From the NCBI GenBank assembly GCA_947396885.1, contig OX377204.1:310001-374000 (forward strand): a DNA stretch of 64,000 nucleotides. Reading direction: 5' to 3'. A model generated the notes under the pieces. The model was not told where the DNA came from, did not search any database, and saw nothing but the letters and a program-made list of their open reading frames with translations. This document shows positions 63,573 to 64,000 of this stretch, piece by piece (within the stretch, counting starts at the first letter, position 1; every line of letters starts with the position of its first letter). A program made the position numbers and the translations under genes. The DNA is from Heligmosomoides polygyrus polygyrus (lineage: Eukaryota > Nematoda > Chromadorea > Rhabditida > Heligmosomidae).

Positions 63573-64000
63573 CATCCCTTCGTGGTCAGTGAAATGGGGT
63601 GAGGGGTTACTAGCGTTTTACCCCACGTCCCCTGGCCCATCTACTCCCAACCCCCTTGGCTTGCTCGAGAGTCAAGTAGCTCGAGATAGTGGAGAAGCAG
63701 ACATTTGCGACGTCTCTGTTTAAAGGGCGTGGAAGAGCCTCACTCCGCACGCGACAGGGCAATTGGAGATGGCACCACATCCGCCGCGATCAAATGGCGC
63801 TTTCACCTGCCCAGGCAGCTGCATGATACAGGCTATATAGGGAGAAACTACAATACCGCTCCCAATTCGTGAACAATCGACATTTTGCGACAGATTTTTC
63901 CGTCGCAAACCGTCACAGAGCCATAACTTCGTTCAAATCCAACTATATGAAAATTAAATGGCACCAATAGATTCACCTCCCTCCTACCAATCCAAATACC
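63573..64000. other. no gene recognised
   Basis: Starts with a SINE-like phrase (CATCCCTTCGTGGTCAGTGAA) and then unique sequence to the window end. Confidence 0.4.

Noticed and set aside
63294..63723. ORFs spanning the N run
   Set aside because: They only exist because Ns were translated as unknown residues.
1..64000. CRISPR array, phage, integron or bacterial operon
   Set aside because: The sequence is eukaryotic: retrotransposons, tRNA SINEs, splice sites. No spaced direct-repeat array of the CRISPR kind exists; the 21-bp repeat at 24240 has no spacers.

Overview
This is a eukaryotic window, most likely from a parasitic nematode, and a strongylid (hookworm-type) worm is my best guess. The reasons are AT-rich DNA, short candidate exons with nematode-style splice sites (TTTTTCTTGTAG acceptor, GTATGT or GTAAG donors), and a load of BEL/Pao, RTE, mariner and hAT elements packed together. 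There is no operon, rRNA, CRISPR array or complete host gene. A 200-base run of N (63373-63572) marks an assembly gap. The species call is inference.

Layout. 1-1.3 kb: the 5' end of an RTE-type LINE (family A, minus) next to a decayed mariner. 1.7-2.8 kb: an inverted and repeated retroposon-like tail. 3.6-10.8 kb: tRNA-derived SINEs, an internally deleted LINE (family B, minus) with a MITE inside it, LINE A scraps, GC boxes and weak exon candidates. 11.4-13.6 kb: a mariner pseudogene, then a 597-bp non-autonomous hAT element with a perfect 8-bp target duplication (TAGTGGAC). 14.6-21.1 kb: SINEs, possible exons and diverged GATCGATC repeats. 21163-25492: a 4.33-kb hAT-type element with an 8-bp duplication (GTACGTAC), no transposase, and about 1.1 kb of GC-rich hairpin minisatellite. 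25.5-28.8 kb: a fold-back element, a perfect 57-bp palindrome, a cryptic plus-strand exon, SINEs and a minus-strand ORF of 134 codons.

29017-40408 is the main feature: a complete BEL/Pao LTR retrotransposon on the minus strand, inserted in a SINE. It has 821-bp LTRs in which I see no difference, a 5-bp duplication (GTGAG), a tRNA-Gly-like primer site, and one uninterrupted 1996-residue Gag-Pol. About 2.6 kb downstream of pol holds an RGG-rich ORF and a broken helical ORF. The element carries a previously unflagged signal: the 7-mer CGTANTG (CANUACG in the element RNA) occurs 68 times by hand count in 11.4 kb, in LTRs, leader, all coding phases and the 3' region, almost always in one orientation.

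40.4-64 kb: a 1-kb fold-back element, more SINEs, a CR1-like LINE scrap with a TTA-flanked MITE, a tRNA-headed long inverted repeat (48.1-48.7 kb), a 702-bp mariner-type MITE, a nearly full LINE A (52946-56045) broken by frameshifts, further LINE B and mariner fragments, and the best host-gene evidence: two exons at 60542-60907 (minus) that would be separated by only 26 nt. The window ends in a 315-bp-period tandem repeat beside the gap.

The elements do not form a pathway. They form nested insertions whose order can partly be read: SINE before BEL/Pao, LINE B before its MITE, CR1 before its MITE, fold-back fragment before LINE A. All coordinates of decayed repeats are approximate, by eye.
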